Shown here: positions 9,998 to 17,921 of the stretch, piece after piece
Layout of the letters: every line of letters starts with the position of its first letter
Numbering within the stretch: the first letter of the stretch is position 1
Assembly: GCA_023252155.1 (NCBI GenBank)
Contig: JAHEXJ010000004.1
Span: forward strand, 1-64,000
Reading direction: 5' to 3'
Length of the DNA stretch: 64,000 nucleotides
Source: Actinomycetes bacterium
GTDB taxonomy: Bacteria > Actinomycetota > Actinomycetes > Nanopelagicales > Nanopelagicaceae
The notes under the pieces: generated by a model
Database searches by the model: none
What the model was told of the DNA's origin: nothing
What the model saw: only the letters and a program-made list of their open reading frames with translations
Position numbers and translations under genes: made by a program

Positions 9998-10585
9998 ATG
10001 GAGAAATTCACCACTCATGCAGGTTTGGCGGTGCCGATGAGAATTAGCAACATTGACACGGACCAAATCATTTCCTCGGCACACTTAAAGAGGATCACGC
10101 GGACGGGCTTTGAAGATGCTCTATTTGAAGAATGGCGAAAAGATCCAGAATTTATTTTGAACAATCCGCAATATTCCACCGCCTCCATCTTGATCGCTGG
10201 TGCAAATTTTGGAATTGGATCTTCTCGTGAGCATGCCGTCTGGGCGTTGATGGACTATGGATTCAAGGTTGTGATTTCGTCCAGATTCGGGGACATCTTC
10301 CGAGGCAACTCGGGCAAGGCCGGCTTATTAACCGCACAAGTGGAGCAAGATCTAGTCGATCGATTGTGGTCGGCGGTTGAGGCTGAGCCGGCGCTCACGG
10401 TGAGCGTCGATCTGGAGGCTCGGATGATACGTTGCGGAACTTTGTCAGTACCGTTCCAAATCGATGATTACACGCGATGGCGTTTTCTCGAAGGCCTTGA
10501 CGATATCGGGATTACTCTCTCCCATCGTGACGAGATTGCTAATTTCGCGAAGTCTCGCCACGACTGGATGCCAAGGATTAATTAG
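9998..10585 (+). CDS. leuD: Aconitase-family dehydratase small subunit, LeuD-like
   Basis: 195 residues. It follows the LeuC-like gene, and GAGAGG before the ATG lies at that gene's stop codon. The family motifs [24 protein letters not shown] and the [13 protein letters not shown] segment are present. The substrate-recognition loop after IDTDQII reads SSAHLKR (residues 26-32), whereas common LeuD sequences have a proline and an aromatic residue there (IIPAVYLKR in actinobacteria, IIPKQFLQK in E. coli). The aromatic residue is His29 here and the proline is Ser26. This hints at changed substrate choice but does not prove it. An upstream TTG at 9989 would add only three residues. Confidence 0.85.
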   Translation: MEKFTTHAGLAVPMRISNIDTDQIISSAHLKRITRTGFEDALFEEWRKDPEFILNNPQYSTASILIAGANFGIGSSREHAVWALMDYGFKVVISSRFGDIFRGNSGKAGLLTAQVEQDLVDRLWSAVEAEPALTVSVDLEARMIRCGTLSVPFQIDDYTRWRFLEGLDDIGITLSHRDEIANFAKSRHDWMPRIN

Positions 10586-10614
10586 GGAGTTGGCTGAGCT
10601 CTCCAGAATTTGTC

Positions 10615-11448
10615 CTATGACGCCTTTGCTTGAATCTCTGCCATCGTTTCGCTGAATGCGGCCAACTCGTGTGGCTCACCTTCGACAAGGGAGGGAATCG
10701 TGCGGAAATATGCACGAATTTCTTCGCCGTCTATGCGGTATTCAACAAGTCCTAGTTGATTAATCCCTAGTGTTCCGCCAAGGACAATGAAGGCAGTAGA
10801 TGGCGCTGAGACCGTAAGGGTCTCTCCCTCTTGGCCTTGCATGAATCGGTGTAGGTGGCCAGAGCCGACCAGTTTCACGCGGGAGTTTGAGAAGATTTTG
10901 AGAAGTCGATCGCGGTCTGCCTCCTCGATAGCCAAGGCGTGTTCGGTGAATCCTGGCATTGGTGACCAGAATGGGCGGTGTAGGAAGAACGCGACGCAGC
11001 GTCCCTGAACTTGGGCTGCTACCTCTTCTAGCCACTCCCATTGTTCGGACTCTTCTGGAAGGTCAGAGGAGAAAACTTCGCTGTTCAATCCGATGATTGC
11101 CCATGTTGAATTCGGAAGTTCGAGAAAGCGGTCTGTTCCGAATGTCTTCTTATAGTTCGAGACTCGCTCGCTGGTGGTGACGAGGCCCATCCAAGCGTGC
11201 TCGCCTGGCATTCCGACATCGTGATTTCCAGGGAGGATTCGCACTGGCGCAGAGAATCCTTCATGAGCAAGACGAGCAGTCTCGCGATCTGCGTCGCTGT
11301 CAGGCGAAAGGATTACTAGGTCGCCGGTGTTAATCACTAGATCTGGCTTGAGGACTTCATTAACGTATTCGACGAGCTTGGTGAAGTTTTCACTTGTCAC
11401 TCCGCCTATGTGAGATAGGTGGGTGTCAGAGAGTTGAACGATACGCAT
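10615..11448 (-). CDS. Calcineurin-like metallophosphoesterase (class III phosphodiesterase type)
   Basis: 277 residues with the full two-metal site of the family: Asp8 and His10 (LSDTHLS), Asp43 (TGDLV), PGNHD, a His in FFLHRPFW and GSGHLHR. This layout matches the GpdQ/CpdA/Icc group, which hydrolyses phosphodiesters such as cyclic nucleotides and glycerophosphodiesters. There is no signal peptide, so it acts in the cytoplasm. GGAGGAAACA precedes the ATG. It is the last gene of an ABC importer operon that contains a second metallophosphoesterase and an IphP-type phosphatase, so it probably processes imported phosphoesters. The exact substrate is not known. Confidence 0.85.
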   Translation of the reverse strand: MRIVQLSDTHLSHIGGVTSENFTKLVEYVNEVLKPDLVINTGDLVILSPDSDADRETARLAHEGFSAPVRILPGNHDVGMPGEHAWMGLVTTSERVSNYKKTFGTDRFLELPNSTWAIIGLNSEVFSSDLPEESEQWEWLEEVAAQVQGRCVAFFLHRPFWSPMPGFTEHALAIEEADRDRLLKIFSNSRVKLVGSGHLHRFMQGQEGETLTVSAPSTAFIVLGGTLGINQLGLVEYRIDGEEIRAYFRTIPSLVEGEPHELAAFSETMAEIQAKAS

Positions 11449-11478
11449 TGTTTCCTCCAGGTTAGTTGTTGGTGATGC

Positions 11479-12420
11479 CTATTTGAGGCCAGAACGTACG
11501 AATGCATTTATTAGACGTCGTTGAAGAAGTGCATAGAGACCGAGAATTGGAAGTGTGGCCAGGGCTGAAGCCGCCATCAATGCGCCGTAGTTGACGGATA
11601 CCGAGTTGAGGAAACCTTGAATGCCGAGTTGGATAACCGAATTCGGCGTGCGGTAGACAAGCAGTGGCCAGAAGTATTCGTTCCAGACTGAGACGAATAG
11701 CAGAATCTCAAGGGCTGCCAGTGCTGGACCCAGGTTCGGTACCACGACCTTCCAGAGAGTCTTCCATGCAGAGAGGTCGTCGAGTCGGGCGGCTTCAAAA
11801 AGTTCTGTTGGAAAGGCCTTCAGGTGCTGTCTAAGAAGCATTACTGCAAACGCCGAACTCAATTGCGGAACAATGATGCCAACCAAAGAGTTGAGAAGCC
11901 CTAAGTGGAAGAGCATTACGTAGTTGGGCAACATTGTTACTTGGAAAGGCACGAGCCAACTTCCGATAAAGAGCAAAAACAATAGGTTCTGGCCCTTGAA
12001 ATTGAACCGTGCGAAGGAATAGGCGGCGAATAATGCGATCAGAAGCGAGCCCACAGAGACGCTGACTGCGATTATGACGGTGTGCTCCAAGAGCATCCAA
12101 ATAGGTAATCCCCGAATTGCATCCGAATAATTGGTAATACTGAAACCCTTTGGGATCAATCCAGAGGTGAAGAAATCATTCGGCGGTCGAAAGGAAGTAA
12201 AGAACATCCACGCAATGGGGAAGACGCAAAAGAGTGCGACTAACCCAAGGGTGAAGTGACCGGTCCACTTGACCCGCTTTGAAACTGAATGGCCAAATCC
12301 CATCGGGGGAGCGGATTTGGTCTTTCTCATTACACTGCGATGAGTAGGAGCGATTGCAGGTGATGGGGGCAGTTCGAAGTCGATTGTCGTTGCTGGCCCA
12401 TCAAGGGTTATGAGTCCCAT
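11479..12420 (-). CDS. ABC importer inner-membrane permease, MalG/UgpE-type
   Basis: 313 residues with an N-terminal cytoplasmic tail of about 60 residues and six predicted membrane segments. It carries the MalG-family EAA-type loop (ELFEAARLDDLSAWKTLWKVVVP), which docks on the ATPase. It ends in the usual RRLINAFVRSGLK. The start at 12420 is chosen because AGGAGA precedes it; the open frame to 12600 runs into the upstream permease gene. It pairs with the MalF/UgpA-type gene 7 bases upstream to form the translocation channel. A paired solute-binding protein and UgpC-type ATPase lie further upstream in the same operon. Confidence 0.9.
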   Translation of the reverse strand: MGLITLDGPATTIDFELPPSPAIAPTHRSVMRKTKSAPPMGFGHSVSKRVKWTGHFTLGLVALFCVFPIAWMFFTSFRPPNDFFTSGLIPKGFSITNYSDAIRGLPIWMLLEHTVIIAVSVSVGSLLIALFAAYSFARFNFKGQNLLFLLFIGSWLVPFQVTMLPNYVMLFHLGLLNSLVGIIVPQLSSAFAVMLLRQHLKAFPTELFEAARLDDLSAWKTLWKVVVPNLGPALAALEILLFVSVWNEYFWPLLVYRTPNSVIQLGIQGFLNSVSVNYGALMAASALATLPILGLYALLQRRLINAFVRSGLK

Positions 12421-12427
12421 TTTTCTC

Positions 12428-13384
12428 CTAGTTATCGTAGAAACTGAAACGGTCGAGAAGTCGAATGCACACCAGAGCGATCGCTCCGAAGAGGAAGAAG
12501 AAGCAGACCGCCGCTGCCGACGCCAGTCCCACGTTGAAGCTTTGGAAACCGTATTGGTACAGGAAGTAGTAAATGTCAGTAGTGCTTCCCATCGGCCCAC
12601 CTTGCGTCATGGCGTTGAGTAGAGGAAAGACAATCTGACTGGAAAGCAGAACTACCGTGATGAACATGAACATCAAAGTCGGGGATAGCAATGGCAAAGT
12701 TATACGACGGAAGATCTGAAAGCGGCTTGCGCCGTCAATGGATGCGGCTTCAAAGTATTCAACGCCAATTGCCGCGAGTCCGGCAGTTATTACTAGGACG
12801 GAGACACCGAGAACCTTCCAGCCGCTAATCGTGACGATCGCAAATTTCGCGGTGTCCATTTGCTGTAGCCAGTTGATTTGCGCGACACCAAACCATTTCA
12901 AGACCGTGTCGATGAATCCGCCAACGGGGGAGAGAATGAATTCCCACACTGTGGCGGTGACAATGGGCGATACGAGCACAGGAAGGAATATCAAGCCTTG
13001 GTAGATCTTGCTTGATTTGGGCGAAATGTGCTGAGCCACTGTCCCGATTAGTAACGGCAGAATGAGGCCGAACACCAAGAGGCCGACTAAGAAGAACTCA
13101 CTTGTTCCGACTGCCTGCCAAAGCGCCGGCATGTGGAAGAGCTTTGTGTAATTACTCCATCCAACAAAAACTTTTGGGGTCGTAGGAAGCAAATTCCAGT
13201 TATAGAACGAGTAATTAAAGGTCTCGAATAAGGGGCGATATATCCAGAGCCCAAGGCCGATAAGTGCGGGAATCAAGTAGAGATATGGCTCGCTAAATGA
13301 AAGGAATCGTCGCTGTTTGCTAAGAGTTGCGACACCGAGCAGCGACGGTGCAACTGGTCGCTGCTCGGTGAGTTGTACGAACAT
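12428..13384 (-). CDS. ABC importer inner-membrane permease, MalF/UgpA-type
   Basis: 318 residues with about six membrane segments. The family EAA loop reads YFEAASIDGASRFQIFRRITLP near residue 210, and the N-terminal Tyr/Leu-rich first helix is typical (YLYLIPALIGLGLWIYRPLF). It forms the heterodimeric channel with the MalG-type permease immediately downstream. The UgpA/MalF class takes up glycerol-3-phosphate, glycerophosphodiesters or oligosaccharides. Neighbouring phosphoesterase genes favour a phosphorylated substrate (inference). Confidence 0.9.
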   Translation of the reverse strand: MFVQLTEQRPVAPSLLGVATLSKQRRFLSFSEPYLYLIPALIGLGLWIYRPLFETFNYSFYNWNLLPTTPKVFVGWSNYTKLFHMPALWQAVGTSEFFLVGLLVFGLILPLLIGTVAQHISPKSSKIYQGLIFLPVLVSPIVTATVWEFILSPVGGFIDTVLKWFGVAQINWLQQMDTAKFAIVTISGWKVLGVSVLVITAGLAAIGVEYFEAASIDGASRFQIFRRITLPLLSPTLMFMFITVVLLSSQIVFPLLNAMTQGGPMGSTTDIYYFLYQYGFQSFNVGLASAAAVCFFFLFGAIALVCIRLLDRFSFYDN

Positions 13385-13395
13385 ATGCGTCTCGC

Positions 13396-14280
13396 CTATT
13401 CCCCGGCCGAGGAGTGAGCGAAGGCTTCTTCCATTGCGCCTGCAGATGCTTTTTCTGTGAAATAGCGCTTCATTTGCTCGAGATCGATGTTGTACAGGTG
13501 TTGATCGCCAGGCAGCATTTGGATGTGAGTGGCAAATGCGCCTTCATTCGTAACATCGATTCGCGAGAAGCCACTACCTGGAATACCGCGGAGGAAACCG
13601 CTATCGCTAGCACGCACATCGATTTGGTAAGCAGTGGCTGTTGCAACCCAAACCGGCACAGTTCCAAGAATGCCGGCAGATGCATGGTGAGTGTGACCCG
13701 CGAGAATCATTTTGACTCCGCGACCTTCAATGATCTTCGAGAAGCGTTCTGGATTTCGCAGAATGATCAAGTTGATCGCATCGATTGGCCCGGGGATGGG
13801 TGGGTGGTGGAACGCGATGATTGTTCCGAGTGGAGCCGGCTTGTTGAGTTCAGCATCCAACCAATCGAGCTGCGCGTCATCGAACTCGCCGTGTGGGCCG
13901 TCAAGAGCCGTTGAATCGAGTCCGATGACGCGCAGGCCCCCGCACCAAAGAATTTGGTCGGTATTCTGCTCGTCCTCGTCGAGGTCAAGAAGATTGAAGC
14001 GGAAAGCAGGGCGCTTATCGTGATTGCCGGGCAAGTACATGACTGGAATTCCGGTCTTCTTGGAGAAACCATCAATTACAGGTCGCAGACGCTTGTATGA
14101 GTCTGGGTGTCCTTCGTCCGCTAAATCTCCGGTCAGAAGAACTAAATCAGGAGTTGCAAGACCCTCGATAACCTCAAGAATCTGAGAGACGTTATCAAGG
14201 GAATCAATTGTGTCATGCAGATTGCCTGAACTTGCGATGTGCAAATCAGAGAGTTGAATGATGACTTTTGTATCAGACAT
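13396..14280 (-). CDS. Calcineurin-like metallophosphoesterase (GpdQ-like)
   Basis: 294 residues. Metal-ligand motifs are QLSDLHI (Asp12, His14), LTGDLADEG, LPGNHDKR, an AFHHPP segment and AGHTHHAS. The HHPP and GHTHH forms resemble glycerophosphodiesterase GpdQ and the class III cyclic-nucleotide phosphodiesterases. No signal peptide is present. The start at 14280 is supported by AAGGAG seven bases upstream and by the metal motif then lying at the usual position; the longer frame overlaps the phosphatase gene. The 3' end of that upstream gene overlaps by 8 bases. It shares only motif-level likeness with the other phosphoesterase of the operon, so the two may act on different esters. Confidence 0.86.
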   Translation of the reverse strand: MSDTKVIIQLSDLHIASSGNLHDTIDSLDNVSQILEVIEGLATPDLVLLTGDLADEGHPDSYKRLRPVIDGFSKKTGIPVMYLPGNHDKRPAFRFNLLDLDEDEQNTDQILWCGGLRVIGLDSTALDGPHGEFDDAQLDWLDAELNKPAPLGTIIAFHHPPIPGPIDAINLIILRNPERFSKIIEGRGVKMILAGHTHHASAGILGTVPVWVATATAYQIDVRASDSGFLRGIPGSGFSRIDVTNEGAFATHIQMLPGDQHLYNIDLEQMKRYFTEKASAGAMEEAFAHSSAGE

Positions 14281-15079
14281 GTGCTTCTCCTTCACCGTTC
14301 GCTGTGGTTGGTTTCTTTGGATCGAGTAGAAGTAGCCGAAGTCGATCAAGTTCCTCGGCAGGCATTCCGTGATGAACCAGATAGTTCGTTACATCCCCGT
14401 GGGATGAACGGATTTGCTTTAAAACGTTGAGAATTAACGACGGTTCACATGTGAGCATGGCCGCGTATTGCTGACGGTCTTGGCCATTGTTAACGGCACG
14501 CTCGGTGATTCCTTGGAAGAATTCCTCTGTAAGGAATAGAGATGTTGCCGCGAAATCAGCTGCAATGGTGTCATCTGGCACGCCAAGGCTTGCCAATAGA
14601 AGCGCGATAACGATTCCAGTGCGATCTTTACCAGCGGTGCAGTGCACGATCGCAGGAAGTGCGTCTGGCTGGGCAAGTTCTCGCAGAGCCGCGACAATCG
14701 CAACTCCCCGTTCTGCCACTACGAACTGATACACAGCGTCGAGTGAAGAGAGCGACTTACGATCTGTCGCTCTCCCTTCTGCAGGTACGTTGTACGTGAA
14801 GACAGGAATGGATACCAACCGCACATGGTTGTTTAGATTGTCCGGGGCATCAATTCGTTCATCTTCTTCGCGAAGATCAAGAGAAGTACTCAGATTGATA
14901 CTTTGGAAAATCTCACGACCGCTGTCATCGACGTTGTGAACGGCATCGCCTCGTAGGACGCGTCTCCAGGCAACTGATCGCCCATCCTTTGTGTTGTATC
15001 CGCCGATATCTCGGACGTTGTACGTTCCCTTGATCGGCAGCCTGCGCTGTTGCATGTCTAGTTCAGCTATGGGAGTCAT
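14273..15079 (-). CDS. Tyrosine/inositol-phosphate phosphatase, IphP (Tyr_phosphatase3) family
   Basis: 268 residues. The cysteine phosphatase loop HCTAGKDRTG is at 146-155 with nucleophile Cys147 and Arg153. The N-terminal NVRDIGGY segment and the GDAVHNV segment are typical of the IphP-like family. Known members remove phosphate from phosphotyrosine, phosphoinositides or inositol phosphates. There is no signal peptide, so it acts inside the cell. It overlaps the upstream solute-binding protein gene by an ATGA junction and the downstream phosphoesterase by 8 bases, so it is tightly built into the transport operon. With the two phosphodiesterases it could release inorganic phosphate from an imported ester such as glycerophosphoinositol (inference). 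Confidence 0.87.
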   Translation of the reverse strand: MTPIAELDMQQRRLPIKGTYNVRDIGGYNTKDGRSVAWRRVLRGDAVHNVDDSGREIFQSINLSTSLDLREEDERIDAPDNLNNHVRLVSIPVFTYNVPAEGRATDRKSLSSLDAVYQFVVAERGVAIVAALRELAQPDALPAIVHCTAGKDRTGIVIALLLASLGVPDDTIAADFAATSLFLTEEFFQGITERAVNNGQDRQQYAAMLTCEPSLILNVLKQIRSSHGDVTNYLVHHGMPAEELDRLRLLLLDPKKPTTANGEGEAHV

Positions 15080-16446
15080 TTCATGAGCCCTACTGCTTGG
15101 CTCTGTGCTGCATCCATCGTGGATTGAGGATCCGCGCCTTGGAAAGTGATTGATGTTGCAGCATTTACAAGGATTCCCGAAAGTGCTGCGTAGTTAGGAC
15201 CTGGGTATGCCTGCCACTGTTGAATTCGGCTGAGCTGATCCATGGCTGGGGCTAAGAACGGTTGAGCTGCAGCCCAGGTCTTTAGGTATTGCGGCAAGTT
15301 GACGATTGATGGTCGCAGTGGCGCATAACCGATGTTTTCTGTTACAGAAGTCATTGACTCCGCGCTCGTCAGATATTGGATGAGCATCCACGCAGCTTGT
15401 TGCTTGATTTTGTCCTTGGAGAGGATTACCAAACCTGAACCTGAGTTGGTCGGTACTGATATTGTGTGACCGAATCCGGGTTCATTGGCAACCATCATCT
15501 GGAAGTGGCCACCATTTGCTCTGATGAGACTTCCCTGCATTGCGCTTGTACTTAGGAACATTCCGAGTTTGCCGGCGCCCCAAGCTTGAATGGCCTGTCC
15601 GGTCGTGAGGTTATCAATAGCACCGCTATTACCAAGACTCTGTAGTGCCTTCATGGCAGTGATGAGCTGAGGATTGTTGAAGGTTGGTGCGGTTCGCTTC
15701 GGGTTCATTACAGTGCCAGAAGCCGAGAAGATCATGGATTGAAGGCACCAGTCGATTCCGCTGCTTGCTGCGCCGATGCAACCATCAACGATTCCAGTTG
15801 AGTTGTGTACCTTCTTTATTGCTTGCGCATAGCGGTTTACCTGGGGCCACGTGGTTGGTGGATTTGCTGGATCTAGACCGGCAGCTTTGAACAGGTCGGC
15901 GTTGTAAAAGAGCAAAGGAGTAGAAAGAGTCCAGGGGATTGCGTAGACATTGCCATCAATGACTCCGAGTTTTGTAATCGCTGGAGCATAAGGATTGGCT
16001 CCACCCCATTCAGCCGCAAGGCTTGTAGCGCCTACGACCTTAGTCATGTTGATGCCATTAAAGCTATGTACCAGGTTCAACATTTCGCCGAACGGAATTT
16101 GAACTACATCTGGCACCTGACCGGCGATCGCGTCCTGTTGTACTTGGCCAGAAATTGCGCCTTCAGCTGTGCTTGCTTCTGGTTCCAGAGTTACAGTGAT
16201 GTTTGGATGCGCTTTCTGAAAACCGGCGATAAATCCATTAAGTGTGGCTACGGCCTGTGCACCAAGGACTGGCAGGTATGAAGCAAGTTTGATTGATACT
16301 TTTGTATTGGCAGGCACGGCCGGAAAGGCAGCATCAGCTGTCTTCTTTTGTGCAGCCGCTGCCGTGGCAGTGTTTGCCAACCCTGCGACGAGCAATGCTG
16401 CCAAGACTGCAGCAACTGCGCGACTTAAACGACCTTTTTTGGTCAT
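15076..16446 (-). CDS. ABC importer extracellular solute-binding protein (copy 1)
   Basis: 456 residues of the family-1 (MalE/UgpB) fold. An N-terminal export signal is followed by an Ala-rich stretch. Characteristic segments are PDVVQIPFGEML, YAIPWTLSTPLLFYN and NLFKAAGLDP-like ADLFKAAGLDP. The position where actinobacterial binding proteins usually have the lipobox cysteine is Leu (LLVAGLAN), and there is no cysteine nearby, so it is predicted to be released or wall-bound rather than lipid-anchored. The start at 16446 has GGAGAAAAGG upstream; the longer frame to 16500 would run to the neighbouring stop. Its sequence is highly similar to the next gene upstream, a tandem duplicate. Confidence 0.9.
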   Translation of the reverse strand: MTKKGRLSRAVAAVLAALLVAGLANTATAAAAQKKTADAAFPAVPANTKVSIKLASYLPVLGAQAVATLNGFIAGFQKAHPNITVTLEPEASTAEGAISGQVQQDAIAGQVPDVVQIPFGEMLNLVHSFNGINMTKVVGATSLAAEWGGANPYAPAITKLGVIDGNVYAIPWTLSTPLLFYNADLFKAAGLDPANPPTTWPQVNRYAQAIKKVHNSTGIVDGCIGAASSGIDWCLQSMIFSASGTVMNPKRTAPTFNNPQLITAMKALQSLGNSGAIDNLTTGQAIQAWGAGKLGMFLSTSAMQGSLIRANGGHFQMMVANEPGFGHTISVPTNSGSGLVILSKDKIKQQAAWMLIQYLTSAESMTSVTENIGYAPLRPSIVNLPQYLKTWAAAQPFLAPAMDQLSRIQQWQAYPGPNYAALSGILVNAATSITFQGADPQSTMDAAQSQAVGLMK

Positions 16447-16499
16447 GTACCTTTTCTCCGTATTCGATAGTTGGGATTGTCGTAAAGGGCGTGTCTTCA

Positions 16500-17876
16500 T
16501 TACTTAATGAGCCCGGCTGCTAGACCTTGTGCTGCCACCATCGTGGTTTGCGGATCTGCGCCTTGGAAAGCGATTGAAGTTGCTGCATTTAGAAGAATCT
16601 GCTGCAAGTTCGCGTAGTTGGGACCCGGGTATGCCTGCCATTGACGGATGCGGCTTAGTTGGTCCATTGCCGGTGCTAAATATGGTTGCGCGGCTGCCCA
16701 TCCCTTTAGGTACTGCGGCAAATTGACGATGGATGGGCGAAGAGGTGCGTAACCGATGTTCTCAGTAATCGCGGTCATTGATTCGGCACTAGTTAAATAC
16801 TGCATTAACGCCCAAGCCGCCTGTTGCTTGATCTTGTTCGTGGAGAGCATTACTAAACCTGAGCCTGAGTTCGTTGGTACAGAGATCGTGTGGCCGAATC
16901 CGGGTTCATTTGCAACCATCATCTGGAAGTGGCCGCCATTTGCCCTGATGAGGCCGGCTTGTAAAGCACTTGAATTGAGCATCATTCCGAGTTTGCCCGC
17001 TCCCCATGCCTGGATGGCCTGCGCATTGGTTAGGTTCTCAATCGCCCCACTTGAACCAAGACTTTGTAGTGACTTCATTGCTGTGATGAGTTGTGGGTTA
17101 TCGAAGGTGGTTGCAGTTCGTTTGGCGTTCATGACAGTGCCCGAAGCGGAGAAGATCATTGATTGAAGGCACCAATCGCTTCCAGCAGCCGCGGCGCCTA
17201 CGCAGCCGTCAACGATTCCCGTCACACCCGGTAGTTTCTTGAGTGCGAGGGAGTAACGAGCGAGTTGAGGCCAAGTTGTAGGCGGCGTGGATGGGTCGAG
17301 GCCGGCAGCTTTGAATAGATCCGCGTTGTAAAACAAGAGCGGTGTTGAGAGTGTCCATGGAAGTGCATAGACGTTTCCATCAATTTCCCCGAGCTTGGTA
17401 ATCGCCGGAGCGTATGGATTGGCGCCGCCCCACTGTGCCGCGAGACTGGTTCCTCCGACTACCTTAGTTAGATTGACCCCATTGAAGTTGTGTACGAGGT
17501 TGAGCATTTCACCAAAAGGAATCTGGACGATATCTGGAGTTTGATTTGTTATTGCGTCCTGTTGCACTTGGCTGGAGATGGCGCCGGCGGCAGTAACCGT
17601 CTCAGGTTCAATTGAGATCGTGATATTCGGATGTAGTTTCTGGAAATCAGAAATCAGTTTATTGAGCATTCCAGTGGCCTGTGCACCGAATATAGGAAGG
17701 TATGAGGCTAGTTTTATCGAAACCTTCGTGCTATTTGGAACTGAAGGAAATGCTGGAGATGTTTTTGACTTCACTGAAGCATTGGCACTAATCATTGAGT
17801 TGCTTGCTAACCCGACTACTAAAAACACAGCTAGGACGGAGAGGATGAACCGTCCTGTCCCACTTTTCTTAAACAT
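16500..17876 (-). CDS. ABC importer extracellular solute-binding protein (copy 2)
   Basis: 458 residues, closely matching copy 1 over nearly the full length. Shared blocks include SIKLASYLP, QVQQDAI, PFGEMLNLVH, WGGANPYAPAITKLG and GYAPLRPSIVNLPQYL. The signal peptide (MFKKSGTGRFILSVLAVFLVVGLA) again has Leu in place of the lipobox cysteine. The copies differ mainly in the signal region and in scattered surface positions. Two binding proteins feeding one permease pair could widen the substrate range or allow different expression levels (inference). It follows the ATPase gene by 45 bases in the operon. Confidence 0.9.
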   Translation of the reverse strand: MFKKSGTGRFILSVLAVFLVVGLASNSMISANASVKSKTSPAFPSVPNSTKVSIKLASYLPIFGAQATGMLNKLISDFQKLHPNITISIEPETVTAAGAISSQVQQDAITNQTPDIVQIPFGEMLNLVHNFNGVNLTKVVGGTSLAAQWGGANPYAPAITKLGEIDGNVYALPWTLSTPLLFYNADLFKAAGLDPSTPPTTWPQLARYSLALKKLPGVTGIVDGCVGAAAAGSDWCLQSMIFSASGTVMNAKRTATTFDNPQLITAMKSLQSLGSSGAIENLTNAQAIQAWGAGKLGMMLNSSALQAGLIRANGGHFQMMVANEPGFGHTISVPTNSGSGLVMLSTNKIKQQAAWALMQYLTSAESMTAITENIGYAPLRPSIVNLPQYLKGWAAAQPYLAPAMDQLSRIRQWQAYPGPNYANLQQILLNAATSIAFQGADPQTTMVAAQGLAAGLIK

Positions 17877-17921
17877 GTGATGAGTACTCCAATTCTGATT
17901 CGATTTTGGGCTTGTGATTGC

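Noticed and set aside
8577-10585. Plain leucine-biosynthesis leuCD with no other meaning
   Set aside because: Kept only as the default family call; the operon and the changed LeuD loop make a second role possible, so it is not stated as certain either way.
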